From: WTAW01 sp964406575
Lineage (GTDB): Bacteria > Acidobacteriota > Aminicenantia > Aminicenantales > Aminicenantaceae
Assembly (NCBI GenBank): GCA_964406575.1
Contig: CAYOSH010000065.1
Coordinates: 1-10,854 of the forward strand
Length of the DNA: 10,854 nucleotides
Direction: 5' to 3'
The translations under genes were made by a program, and so were the position numbers. The notes under the pieces were generated by a model. That model saw only the letters and a program-made list of their open reading frames with translations, searched no databases and was not told the DNA's origin. Positions 1 to 5,693 of the stretch are shown here, piece by piece. Positions within the stretch are counted from its first letter, which is position 1, and the number at the start of each line of letters is the position of its first letter.

Positions 1-25
1 TAACGTATTATATATCAATACGTTA
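1..25. promoter_or_regulatory. Perfect 9-bp inverted repeat, operator-like
   Basis: TAACGTATT (1-9) and AATACGTTA (17-25) are exact reverse complements separated by 7 bases, so the half-sites are centred 16 bp apart. This geometry suits a dimeric helix-turn-helix regulator. It lies 64 bp before the start codon of the hsdM stub and could have been the operator of that restriction-modification operon. The regulator is not in the window, so the role is inferred. Confidence 0.4.
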
Positions 26-88
26 TGAAGGGAAACAGCTTTTTTTATGAATTATCCAGGTTAGATAATCAGCATTAAGAGGTGTACG

Positions 89-187
89 ATGTCAAATGTT
101 ATAACACTACAACAACTAAAATCCCATCTTTGGGAGTCAGCCAATATTCTACGCGGCAGCATAGATAGCTCAGATTATTTACCGTAA
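89..187 (+). pseudogene. hsdM: Truncated N-terminus of type I restriction-modification methylase (HsdM stub)
   Basis: An ATG at 89, preceded by AAGAGGTG (77-84) as ribosome binding site, opens a 32-codon frame ending in TAA at 185-187. It contains HLWESANILRGSIDSSDY, the highly conserved opening of type I R-M methylase (M) subunits. In intact proteins this leads into an N-terminal helical domain and then an S-adenosylmethionine-dependent adenine methyltransferase of roughly 500 residues. Here the match stops just after SSDY and the frame closes two codons later. No methyltransferase motifs, hsdS or hsdR follow; an unrelated peptidase gene starts 103 bp on. I read this as a deletion or insertion breakpoint that kept the promoter side of an hsd operon. 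It could still be translated as a short peptide, but no function is expected. Confidence 0.75.
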
Positions 188-290
188 GCAAAAAAACGAA
201 ATTTTTATAGTGTAAAAACCCCTTCTGTGAAAGTATGAGCTGCATTGATGTGATAACTCAGTCGGCGAGACCTGAAGGAGGAGGTAAATA

Positions 291-2240
291 ATGAATATTC
301 AGACACGGGATAGCCTTAAGATTTTCCTGGTTCCTGCGGTAGTTTTGGTAGCTCTGGTTCTGGCGGCTTCCCCCGCTTGGGGTGAACTCCCGCCGCTGAT
401 CCCGCGCGAGGTCTTGTTTGGTAATCCGGCAAAGTCGCAGGCACAGATCTCCCCCAACGGCAAGATTCTCGCCTACTTGGCACCCGACGAGAAAGGGGTC
501 ATGAACGTGTGGGTCCGCACTCTCGGCCAGAATGACGACCGAGTGGTGACGGCCGACCAGAAGCGGGGCATCAACGTCTACGACTGGCAGCAGGACAGCG
601 AGCACATCCTATATGGTCAGGACAGAGACGGTGACGAGAACTTTCACGTTTATCAGACTAACCTGAAGACCAAGAACACGCGCGACCTCACCCCCTTCCA
701 AGGGGTGCAGGCGCTACGTCCCATCACTGATTCAGATTTTCCCGACCAGATACTTGTAGCGCTGAACATCCGGGACCGTCGTCTCCACGATATGTATCGC
801 ATCAACCTGAAGAATGGCGCGGTAGAAATGGACACCGAGAACCTGGGCGACGAATCCGAATTTTTTGCGGACAACAAGTTTCAGGTGCGTGCCGCGAGGG
901 TGTGGCTGCCGGATGGCGGCACGGAAATCCGCGTTCGAGACGACGCGAAGTCGCCGTGGCGCAGCTTCCAGAAGTGGGATCTGGAGGACAATGTCGTCAT
1001 AAAGGGCTTCACACCCGACGATACGGGCATCTACTTGGCATCGAGTGTCGATGCCAATGCCCTCCGGCTGCTGGAGGTTGATCTGGACACCGGCAAGAGC
1101 GAGGTGCTGGCTGAGGACAAACAGTTCGACGTAGGTCCGATTCTAACGCACCCCAAAACGCACAAGCTCGAAGCCGTTGAGTTTATCCGTGAGCGGAGGG
1201 AGCGGACAGTTTTCGACAAATCCCTTCAGGCCGACTTCGATACTCTTGGGAAGGTTTGCGATGGCGACCTCTCCATCAACAGCCGCGACCTGGCGGACAA
1301 CACATGGATCGTAAGCTACGAATTAGCCGACGCTCCGGTCGCGACCTATGCCTACGATCGCGCCGGCAAGAAAGCGACGTTTCTGTTCAACGACCGCCCG
1401 ACTCTCGAGAAGTATAAGTTAGCGCAGATGCAGCCCATTTCATTCACGGCGCGCGACGGTATGACGATTTATGGATACCTCACACTCCCCGCCGGGCTTG
1501 AACCCAAGAACCTGCCGATGGTGCTGCTGGTTCACGGCGGACCGTGGATTAGGGACGTGTGGGGGCTAAATAACGAAGTCCAGTGGCTGGCCGACCGCGG
1601 CTACGCAGTGTTGCAGATCAACTTCCGCGGCTCCGAGGGGTACGGCAAGAACTACATCAATGCCGGTGAGCGTGAGTGGGGCGGCAAGATGAACGACGAC
1701 CTGATCGATGGCAAAAACTGGGCAGTGAAACAGGGCTACGCTGACTCCAATCAGGTTTGCATCATGGGCATGAGTTATGGCGGATATGCCACGCTCGTGG
1801 GGCTGGCCTTTACGCCGGACGAATTTGCCTGTGGTGTGGATGTTGTGGGCATTTCGAACCTGATTACGTGGCTCACGCCTTTGAAACCGTTCAAGGCATG
1901 GCAAAAGAGGACTTGGGGGGACATTGAGACTGAGCAGGAGTTCCTGAAGTCGCGCTCGCCCCTCTTCAAGGCGGACCAAATCAAGGCGCCGCTTCTGATC
2001 GGACATGGCGCCAACGACCCTCGGGTAAAGCAGGCGGAAAGCGACCAGATTGTCGAGGCGATGCGCAAGAACGGGAAGCCGGTTGAATACATCGTTTTCC
2101 CCGACGAGGGGCATGGCTTCGCCCGCCCTGAGAATCGCATGAAGTTCTACGCTGCTGCTGAAGCTTTTCTTGCGAAATATCTGGGCGGACGCGCCGAGCC
2201 TCCTTCGGAAAAGGAAAATGTTGACGATCTTCGCAGATAG
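291..2240 (+). CDS. Secreted S9-family prolyl oligopeptidase / acylaminoacyl peptidase-like serine peptidase
   Basis: The 649-residue product has a signal peptide (charged start, hydrophobic stretch about 11-27, likely cleavage near ASPAWG at 31). Next comes a beta-propeller-type region (about 35-375) and then an alpha/beta-hydrolase domain (about 380-632). The catalytic triad is visible: nucleophile S495 in GMSYGGYA, D576 in GANDPRV and H608 in DEGHGF. HGGPW (415-419) marks the oxyanion-hole loop, and NFRGSEGYG (444-452) is typical of S9C/S9A enzymes. The family cleaves short peptides after proline or removes blocked N-terminal residues; export suggests scavenging of extracellular peptides. 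The start is fixed by a strong AAGGAGGAGG (275-284) 7 nt before ATG. Third codon positions are rich in G/C compared with the AT-rich flanks and the serine hydrolase gene, which hints at separate ancestry. There is no clear partner gene on either side. Exact substrate specificity cannot be read from sequence. Confidence 0.93.
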   Translation: MNIQTRDSLKIFLVPAVVLVALVLAASPAWGELPPLIPREVLFGNPAKSQAQISPNGKILAYLAPDEKGVMNVWVRTLGQNDDRVVTADQKRGINVYDWQQDSEHILYGQDRDGDENFHVYQTNLKTKNTRDLTPFQGVQALRPITDSDFPDQILVALNIRDRRLHDMYRINLKNGAVEMDTENLGDESEFFADNKFQVRAARVWLPDGGTEIRVRDDAKSPWRSFQKWDLEDNVVIKGFTPDDTGIYLASSVDANALRLLEVDLDTGKSEVLAEDKQFDVGPILTHPKTHKLEAVEFIRERRERTVFDKSLQADFDTLGKVCDGDLSINSRDLADNTWIVSYELADAPVATYAYDRAGKKATFLFNDRPTLEKYKLAQMQPISFTARDGMTIYGYLTLPAGLEPKNLPMVLLVHGGPWIRDVWGLNNEVQWLADRGYAVLQINFRGSEGYGKNYINAGEREWGGKMNDDLIDGKNWAVKQGYADSNQVCIMGMSYGGYATLVGLAFTPDEFACGVDVVGISNLITWLTPLKPFKAWQKRTWGDIETEQEFLKSRSPLFKADQIKAPLLIGHGANDPRVKQAESDQIVEAMRKNGKPVEYIVFPDEGHGFARPENRMKFYAAAEAFLAKYLGGRAEPPSEKENVDDLRR

Positions 2241-2254
2241 GGTCGGCTGAAGGG

Positions 2255-2273
2255 GTCAGACTTTGGTCTGGAC
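2255..2273 (+). repeat. Small hairpin just after the peptidase gene, possible REP-type element end
   Basis: GTCAGAC (2255-2261) pairs with GTCTGGAC (2266-2273) apart from one bulged G, with a 4-nt loop, 14 bp after the S9 stop codon. The preceding AGGGGTCAGAC resembles the GGGGTCAG ends I recall from REP-like sequences mobilised by Y1/RAYT transposases. No T-run follows, so it is a poor intrinsic terminator. With only one copy in the window, the element assignment is weak. Confidence 0.3.
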
Positions 2274-2281
2274 TCAACACT

Positions 2282-2464
2282 TTATTGTATGGTGCGAAAA
2301 AGAGTGATGTGGAGGGATTACTCAAATTTGATGAAGGGCCTGATTTAAAGAATCAGAAATCCACCTTGAGAAAAAGAAAAATTCAAGTAAAGGGAAGCAT
2401 ACAACGTATTGAAGCAATTGGAGTATTACGCTTATATAAAGAGCTTAATGGTATAATTTATTAA
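2282..2464 (+). pseudogene. Open frame, possible C-terminal remnant of an unrecognised gene
   Basis: From about 2282 a 60-codon frame runs to TAA at 2462-2464 with a plausible protein composition: lysine-rich, containing LLKFDEGPDLK and ending in LYKELNGIIY. It has no ATG or ribosome binding site in a sensible place, although TTG at 2285 is possible. I do not recognise the family. Sitting among other broken genes, it may be the tail of a deleted gene, but chance openness of AT-rich DNA cannot be excluded. Confidence 0.2.
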
Positions 2465-2702
2465 TATGTCTCGTATTCTTTTATGATTCTTCCTTAAACT
2501 TATCCGAAGTAGCAGATTCGAGGGGGAGGCTTCAGTTTTTGCTCTAGATATGGGTGATATTCCCCATCTTAAGTCTGCTACCACACATCATCTCTAAGTA
2601 GTTGACAAAGTGGGTGATATAATCCCAACACAAAGTCGTCTTATCGTTTGTTTTTACCTCAGTGAGGTTATTCTCGATCAACCCTTAAATTACCCACTCT
2701 GA

Positions 2703-2744
2703 CAATTGACGCAATTGACAAGAAATCTCATTTTTCCTTGTCAA
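2703..2744. repeat. CAATTGAC direct repeat overlapping a TTGACAAG/CTTGTCAA inverted repeat
   Basis: CAATTGAC occurs at 2703-2710 and 2712-2719. TTGACAAG (2715-2722) and CTTGTCAA (2737-2744) are an exact 8-bp inverted repeat with a 14-nt spacer. It resembles a protein-binding site cluster, with no gene close enough to assign it to. Confidence 0.35.
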
Positions 2745-2844
2745 CATTTTGTTCATAAACACATCTAGTTGGGCGTGCCACTTTTCTCCAGGCTTTTGTA
2801 TCAAAATCAACAATTTAGAATTGAGTATTGCATTTTCGGCTATT

Positions 2845-2906
2845 AAGTCAGGTTATGTCATTTTAAGTCATTTTTAGTGACATTTTACTGACCGAAATAC
2901 TGACCG
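2845..2906 (+). repeat. Helically phased array of GTCA/TGACC motifs
   Basis: AAGTCA, ATGTCA and AAGTCA end at 2850, 2860 and 2870, exactly 10 bp apart. They are followed by AGTGACA (2876), ACTGACC (2887) and ACTGACC (2899). Six related TGAC/GTCA-containing words therefore recur every 10-12 bp, placing them on one face of the helix. This is the layout of cooperative protein binding, for example arm-type sites of a tyrosine integrase or sites of a repressor. The array ends about 30 bp before a tRNA-Leu-like fragment. The binding protein is not in the window, so the integrase reading is an inference. Confidence 0.45.
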
Positions 2907-2934
2907 GGAATCAATGAGGAGAATTTTGTTTATT

Positions 2935-2975
2935 ACGCAAGGGACTTAAAATCCTCCGGGAAAAGATTTCGAGTT
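2935..2975 (+). pseudogene. tRNA-Leu(UAA)-like fragment (anticodon arm onward, degenerate)
   Basis: ACGCAAGGGACTTAAAATCC (2935-2954) reads as the 3' side of a tRNA-Leu D-stem followed by its anticodon arm. The stem GGA/TCC encloses loop CTTAAAA with anticodon TAA. The following bases contain CTCCGGG, like a variable arm, and TTTCGAG (2967-2973), like a T-loop, but no T-stem or acceptor can be paired. There is no acceptor 5' strand upstream. It is not a functional tRNA; a decayed or displaced tRNA piece is the likely explanation. Confidence 0.4.
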
Positions 2976-3092
2976 TTTCTGTAAAGCATTAAAAGCCAGT
3001 AACTTACTGAAAAATCAACAAGTTCCAGAAAATTGGGGTGTACTGCATTATTCCAATTATCTGTATTGTCTGTATTGTTCTATGCAGAAAAG

Positions 3093-3109
3093 GGACACAA
3101 AAAAGACAC
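3093..3109 (-). repeat. Paired hexamers GTGTCT/GTGTCC, 11 bp apart
   Basis: On the minus strand GTGTCT (3109-3104) and GTGTCC (3098-3093) are spaced 11 bp start to start. The same kind of pair recurs at 3674, 3904 and 5559, so it is listed as one member of a dispersed site family. Function is unknown. Confidence 0.3.
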
Positions 3110-3187
3110 GGTGGAGCAACCACCATTGTCATTTAGAAGTGGAGGAAAATATTATCTGAACGGAAAATTCTAATTTCATTTCTATTT

Positions 3188-3305
3188 TTATTCATACCGT
3201 AACGAATCAACTGGATTGGCTGTGGCAGCTCTTATGGACTGAAAGCTGACCGTGATAAGGGCGATAAGAAGAGAAAGCCCGGCTGCCAGCAGGAGTTCCT
3301 GCTGG
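3188..3305 (-). pseudogene. C-terminal remnant of a MacB/FtsX-type ABC transporter permease
   Basis: The frame ending at TAA (3188-3190) encodes LSLLIALITVSFQSIRA followed by ATANPVDSLRYE. This is the characteristic last transmembrane helix and ANPVxSLRYE tail of MacB/FtsX-family permeases, which export peptides or lipoproteins or transmit force across the inner membrane and are normally around 400 or 800 residues long. Only about 36 codons survive. Upstream, at a palindrome, the frame passes without interruption into sequence of a different kind (see the IS91 remnant), so the rest of the permease was lost in a rearrangement. No ABC ATPase partner is in the window. Confidence 0.8.
3286..3305. 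repeat. Perfect palindrome at the permease/transposase junction
   Basis: CCAGCAGGA and TCCTGCTGG are exact reverse complements with only 2 bases between them. The palindrome falls where permease-like coding sequence gives way to transposon-like sequence, so it may mark the recombination breakpoint or element end. Confidence 0.5.
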
Positions 3306-3494
3306 ACATGATGAGGCGGAGGCGGCCGTTCGGCTTCAAAGGTCAGCTCGAGATGGCGGATGACCCTAACGGAAATACCCGTACTCTTTCTCGAACCGGT
3401 CCTCATATTCTCGAAGGAATCGCTCGAAATAATAAAAAAACACCCGGTAAAACACCGCGTGTTCCGGATGTCGCTCGCGGTAGATCCCTGCCAT
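3306..3494 (-). pseudogene. IS91-family transposase remnant, N-terminal 42 codons plus a second piece
   Basis: Starting at ATG 3494, a 42-codon frame contains YRERHPEHAVFYRVFF followed by FERFLREYEDRFEKEYGYFR. I recognise this as the N-terminal region of IS91-type (Y2/HUH, zinc-finger-containing) transposases, which move by rolling-circle replication. Intact family members are about 300-400 residues. Here a TAG at 3366-3368 ends the frame where the zinc-binding cysteine region should begin. A second piece in another frame (about 3306-3365) encodes HLELTFEAERPPPP and leads directly into the permease tail; it may be the transposase C-terminus, but this is uncertain. No catalytic tyrosines or HUH motif remain, so the element is dead. 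The composition is more GC-rich than the surroundings. Confidence 0.65.
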
Positions 3495-3673
3495 GGCAGG
3501 AAGGATGATTCACGAAATGGGCCAGGAAGCAGAAAAAAGCCTCAAAGACCCGATACTCCTGGGATGCTTCTGTCATAGGTCAGGCTATCTTAGTAAAAAT
3601 GTCACCAGATGTTGACGATGAAAGGGATAATTTGACAACCATGGTGTCGGAAAATAAAAAACAATTAATTCTG

Positions 3674-3690
3674 GTGTCCATATAGTGTCC
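3674..3690 (+). repeat. Paired GTGTCC hexamers, 11 bp apart
   Basis: GTGTCC occurs at 3674-3679 and 3685-3690, one helical turn apart, about 120 bp beyond the truncated end of the tRNA-Arg fragment. Pairs of this sort sit beside tRNA-integrated elements in my recollection, but no integrase is present here. Confidence 0.35.
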
Positions 3691-3733
3691 ATAAGAGATC
3701 GAAAACGGCATAAAATCACATGACAGAATCTAA

Positions 3734-3758
3734 ATCAGAAACAATGTAAGTTTCTGAT
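3734..3758. repeat. 9-bp perfect hairpin
   Basis: ATCAGAAAC (3734-3742) and GTTTCTGAT (3750-3758) pair exactly around a 7-nt loop. The stem is AT-rich and has no T-run on either side, so it is more likely a binding site or element end than a terminator. Confidence 0.4.
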
Positions 3759-3808
3759 ATTAAATATAATTAGCTCATTTTAAAGGATTTAGCTCAACCC
3801 TTTGTTTT

Positions 3809-3849
3809 GGATTCGAAGTCCTCCGCTCTATCCGCTGAGCTACGGGCGC
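3809..3849 (-). pseudogene. tRNA-Arg 5'-half fragment (anticodon TCG)
   Basis: Read on the minus strand from 3849, the sequence gives acceptor strand GCGCCCG, T8-A9, D-arm GCTC..GAGC with GG in the loop, then an anticodon arm with CTTCGAA and stem 3' bases TCC. This follows bacterial tRNA-Arg closely to about position 41. After that the match stops: the lower anticodon stem (27-28 with 42-43) does not pair, no T-arm of the GTTCGAATC type follows, and nothing pairs with GCGCCCG at a 3' acceptor. It is not a functional tRNA. A close relative lies at 6968-7006. Confidence 0.65.
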
Positions 3850-3903
3850 ACCATGTTTAGAATCAATGAGTTAGAAGTCTTTCTATTGCCGATTTTCAAG
3901 ACT

Positions 3904-3921
3904 GTGACCAAAATTATAACC
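3904..3921 (+). repeat. GTGACC/ATAACC hexamer pair, 12 bp apart
   Basis: GTGACC at 3904-3909 and ATAACC at 3916-3921 sit about 55 bp from the 5' side of the tRNA-Arg fragment. They resemble the pair GTGACC/ATGACC at 5559-5575. Confidence 0.3.
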
Positions 3922-4086
3922 ACTTATTTTACAATTATGACAACCTGAAATCAACGATTTCAACTTTATACTTCTATGTTATTTGATCAGACACAATACG
4001 GTCACATAAGTATTGAGGACATAAATGTATGGCATTGCAACTTACAGAATATAATAAAATTAGTTATCATAAAGATATCCTAGAAC

Positions 4087-4102
4087 GGTGGACTTAAAAT
4101 CC
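4087..4102 (+). pseudogene. tRNA-Leu(UAA) anticodon-arm-like fragment
   Basis: GGTGGACTTAAAATCC matches a tRNA-Leu(UAA) anticodon arm and shares 14 consecutive bases (4090-4103) with the fragment at 2942-2955. No acceptor or T-arm is present. The match is short enough that coincidence is possible. It is listed because it recurs in the same debris field as the other tRNA pieces. Confidence 0.3.
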
Positions 4103-4239
4103 TTTGATTTAAGGTCTTGAAATAATTAATTTAGCGACATTCTGTTCAGCGGACTATCAATAGCTTGAGGAATTTACTAGAATCTAAAAGCGTTTTCAGA
4201 TCAATATAGCTGAATATATATCCGCATCCGATTTGAAGC

Positions 4240-5271
4240 TTATTTCTTAATTCGCGAGGCCGCTATCATTTGATACATTTTTAAATTACCGGCACGGTCT
4301 GGAAATGCAAAATCTTTGTCCGTATCAAGCCTTACAACAAGCACGTATTTTAATTCTGGAATAATGGCTAGAGAATGAACTCCAAGACCGGAGAAGAAAT
4401 ATCCGACGCCCCCAATTAAGTTGGCCAGAGGGGTATCTTTAAGCAAAATTCCCCAACTATAACCGAATCCTGCCCCATCTTTTTCAGAGTATGGCGTCGT
4501 GCTTTCCTTCATCCATCTTTCCGAAATGATCCGTTTTCCATTCCAGACTCCGCCTTTTTGATATAATGCACCGAACCTTGCCATATCCCGGGCGCTCATC
4601 CGGAAAGCATATTTGGGATGCTCTGACTTTTCCCGTTCCCAATAATAAAAACACTTTGACGGATCAAAATCCTGCATGCCTATTGGATCAGCAATATGCG
4701 TTTTAAATGCATCGAATATTTTTTCATCTGTAAGTTTTTCAAAAATGACTCCTAAAACGTTAAAATCCCAGTTGTTGTAATAATAAAATGTTCCCGGCGG
4801 ATGGCTGCCCCGTTCAGGCCTTGATTTTTCCATGTCGGATGTTTCTCCAGCTGCAGGATGATATATTCCGGACCGGGACTGTAGTAGCTGTCTTACTGTA
4901 GCCTTTTTTTCCTGTTCCGTTAATTTTGGAGGAATATCATCTATACCAAGATCTTTGATTGTCATGTCGAGATCAATAGTGCCACTTTCAACATATATAC
5001 CGTACAAAGCGCTTAAGAACGCTTTTCTAATGGAATGACATTTATAATTCTCGCTTATCTTGCCCCAGGAAAACATTTCTTTCCCATCATATAATATTGT
5101 TATAGCCGAGTAGCCCAGGGTATCGGCCAATTCGGCTGCTTCCTTTAATCTTTGAGACGACCACCCTGCTTTTTCAGGGCTGATTTTTACGAGATTTTCT
5201 TTATCCCGTGCGCCCAAATCACTCACAAGAAAAAACGATAACAATATCGCAGAGAGTATAACCTTCTTCAT
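4240..5271 (-). CDS. Secreted beta-lactamase-fold serine hydrolase (class C / penicillin-binding protein-like)
   Basis: With the ATG at 5271 the product has 343 residues. It begins with a signal peptide (MKK, then a hydrophobic run to about residue 17, cleavage likely near LGA). Family motifs are visible: SxxK as SIRK (S80, K83), carrying the acylation serine, and the YxN motif as YNN (Y165-N167) within FYYYNNWDFNVLG. The third motif region is SGLGVHSL near 295, where families usually show KTG or HxG. Proteins of this group include esterases, D-amino-acid peptidases and uncharacterised hydrolases; true beta-lactamase activity is not implied. A GTG start four codons upstream (5283) is possible, but ATG 5271 has AGG at a 5-nt spacing and gives a cleaner signal peptide. 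The gene is AT-rich, unlike the S9 gene. It stands alone, with over 400 bp to the next gene upstream. Confidence 0.88.
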   Translation of the reverse strand: MKKVILSAILLSFFLVSDLGARDKENLVKISPEKAGWSSQRLKEAAELADTLGYSAITILYDGKEMFSWGKISENYKCHSIRKAFLSALYGIYVESGTIDLDMTIKDLGIDDIPPKLTEQEKKATVRQLLQSRSGIYHPAAGETSDMEKSRPERGSHPPGTFYYYNNWDFNVLGVIFEKLTDEKIFDAFKTHIADPIGMQDFDPSKCFYYWEREKSEHPKYAFRMSARDMARFGALYQKGGVWNGKRIISERWMKESTTPYSEKDGAGFGYSWGILLKDTPLANLIGGVGYFFSGLGVHSLAIIPELKYVLVVRLDTDKDFAFPDRAGNLKMYQMIAASRIKK

Positions 5272-5558
5272 TTTTGCCTGCACATTTTAATTTAGAATAG
5301 ATAAAAAGACATTTCTGTCTGATAACCCATCTTAAAGAGATACGTGTTTGACAGGGAAAAGTTTCTCAAATGAGAAGGAATACGATTATTACTGCATCCT
5401 AAAAAATTCTCTTTATTAAAAATCCCTGCTGGACAATTTGGAGCAGAAAGGGATGTTAAGCAGAAAAAATGAGCCTGAAGTGATGGAGTGTTTTATCAAC
5501 AAATATGGAATTGAAGGAGAAATGCTGTTAAATAAATAAATTCACGACATGCTAATTT

Positions 5559-5575
5559 GTGACCGAATTATGACC
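5559..5575 (+). repeat. GTGACC/ATGACC hexamer pair, 11 bp apart
   Basis: GTGACC (5559-5564) and ATGACC (5570-5575) are one helical turn apart and directly abut the inverted repeat beginning at 5576. They belong to the same family of pairs as those at 3674 and 3904. Confidence 0.3.
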
Positions 5576-5626
5576 ATCTGAGGTATATTTCCATATACTT
5601 AGGTATACTTCCATATACCTTCAGAT
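5576..5626. repeat. 20-bp tandem repeat inside a larger inverted repeat
   Basis: Two adjacent 20-bp units (5581-5600 and 5601-5620) differ at two positions. The second unit is itself a hairpin (AGGTATA, 6-nt loop, TATACCT). The outer arms ATCTGAGGTATAT (5576-5588) and 5613-5626 are complementary with one bulged base. The block is 68 bp downstream of the deiminase stop, so on the minus strand its transcript would fold there. There is no T-run, so terminator function is doubtful and an operator or element end is equally possible. Confidence 0.55.
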
Positions 5627-5693
5627 AATCAGTTAAATTTTTGAAAAGATTGACTATTACTTTGTTTTCAGGAGGTTAGCGAATATCACTAAT

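Larger units (their letters stand above)
2241..3187. other. Gene-free stretch with repeats and gene debris
   Basis: I find no intact gene here. The AT-rich stretch holds a hairpin, an open frame without a recognisable start, several short direct and inverted repeats, a phased GTCA/TGACC array and a tRNA-Leu-like fragment, each listed separately where supportable. The word TGGGTGATAT occurs twice exactly 60 bp apart (2551-2560, 2611-2620). GGTGG/CCACC (3110-3124) forms a small stem. Nothing resembles a rho-independent terminator with a T-run for the peptidase gene upstream. Confidence 0.6.
3495..4239. other. Gene-free stretch with tRNA fragments and short repeats
   Basis: No coding region is convincing. 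A 57-codon minus-strand frame beginning at 3574 overlaps the transposase remnant in another frame and matches nothing I know. The stretch contains a tRNA-Arg 5'-half fragment, a tRNA-Leu anticodon-arm fragment, two hexamer pairs and one hairpin, listed separately. The remainder is AT-rich sequence without visible structure. Confidence 0.6.
5284..5693. other. Intergenic stretch with no gene
   Basis: Frames here are short (18 codons or fewer of plausible coding) and lack ribosome binding sites. The recognisable content is a hexamer pair and a tandem/inverted repeat between 5559 and 5626, close to the 3' end of the deiminase gene. Confidence 0.6.

Noticed and set aside
258..605. Minus-strand frame opposite the S9 gene start
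   Set aside because: Antisense to a gene with a clear catalytic triad and signal peptide; GC-rich coding sequence commonly leaves such open frames.
2602..2623. TTGACA followed by TATAAT as a sigma-70 promoter
   Set aside because: The spacing is only 10 bp instead of about 17, and no gene starts downstream.
2771..2781. GGGCGTGCCA as a tRNA 3' acceptor end
   Set aside because: It could pair with the GCGCCCG acceptor of the tRNA-Arg fragment, but no canonical T-arm precedes it and it is 1 kb away on the opposite strand. Probably coincidence.
3809..3849. tRNA-Arg or tRNA-Leu genes interrupted by a group I intron
   Set aside because: Bacterial group I introns interrupt the anticodon loop, but the tRNA-Arg match continues through the loop to about position 41. 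No 3' exon with T-arm and acceptor is found downstream, and no intron core motifs are apparent.
2241..4239. CRISPR array or integron attC cassette array
   Set aside because: No regularly spaced identical repeats of 23-47 bp, and no attC-like paired core sites at gene boundaries, could be found.
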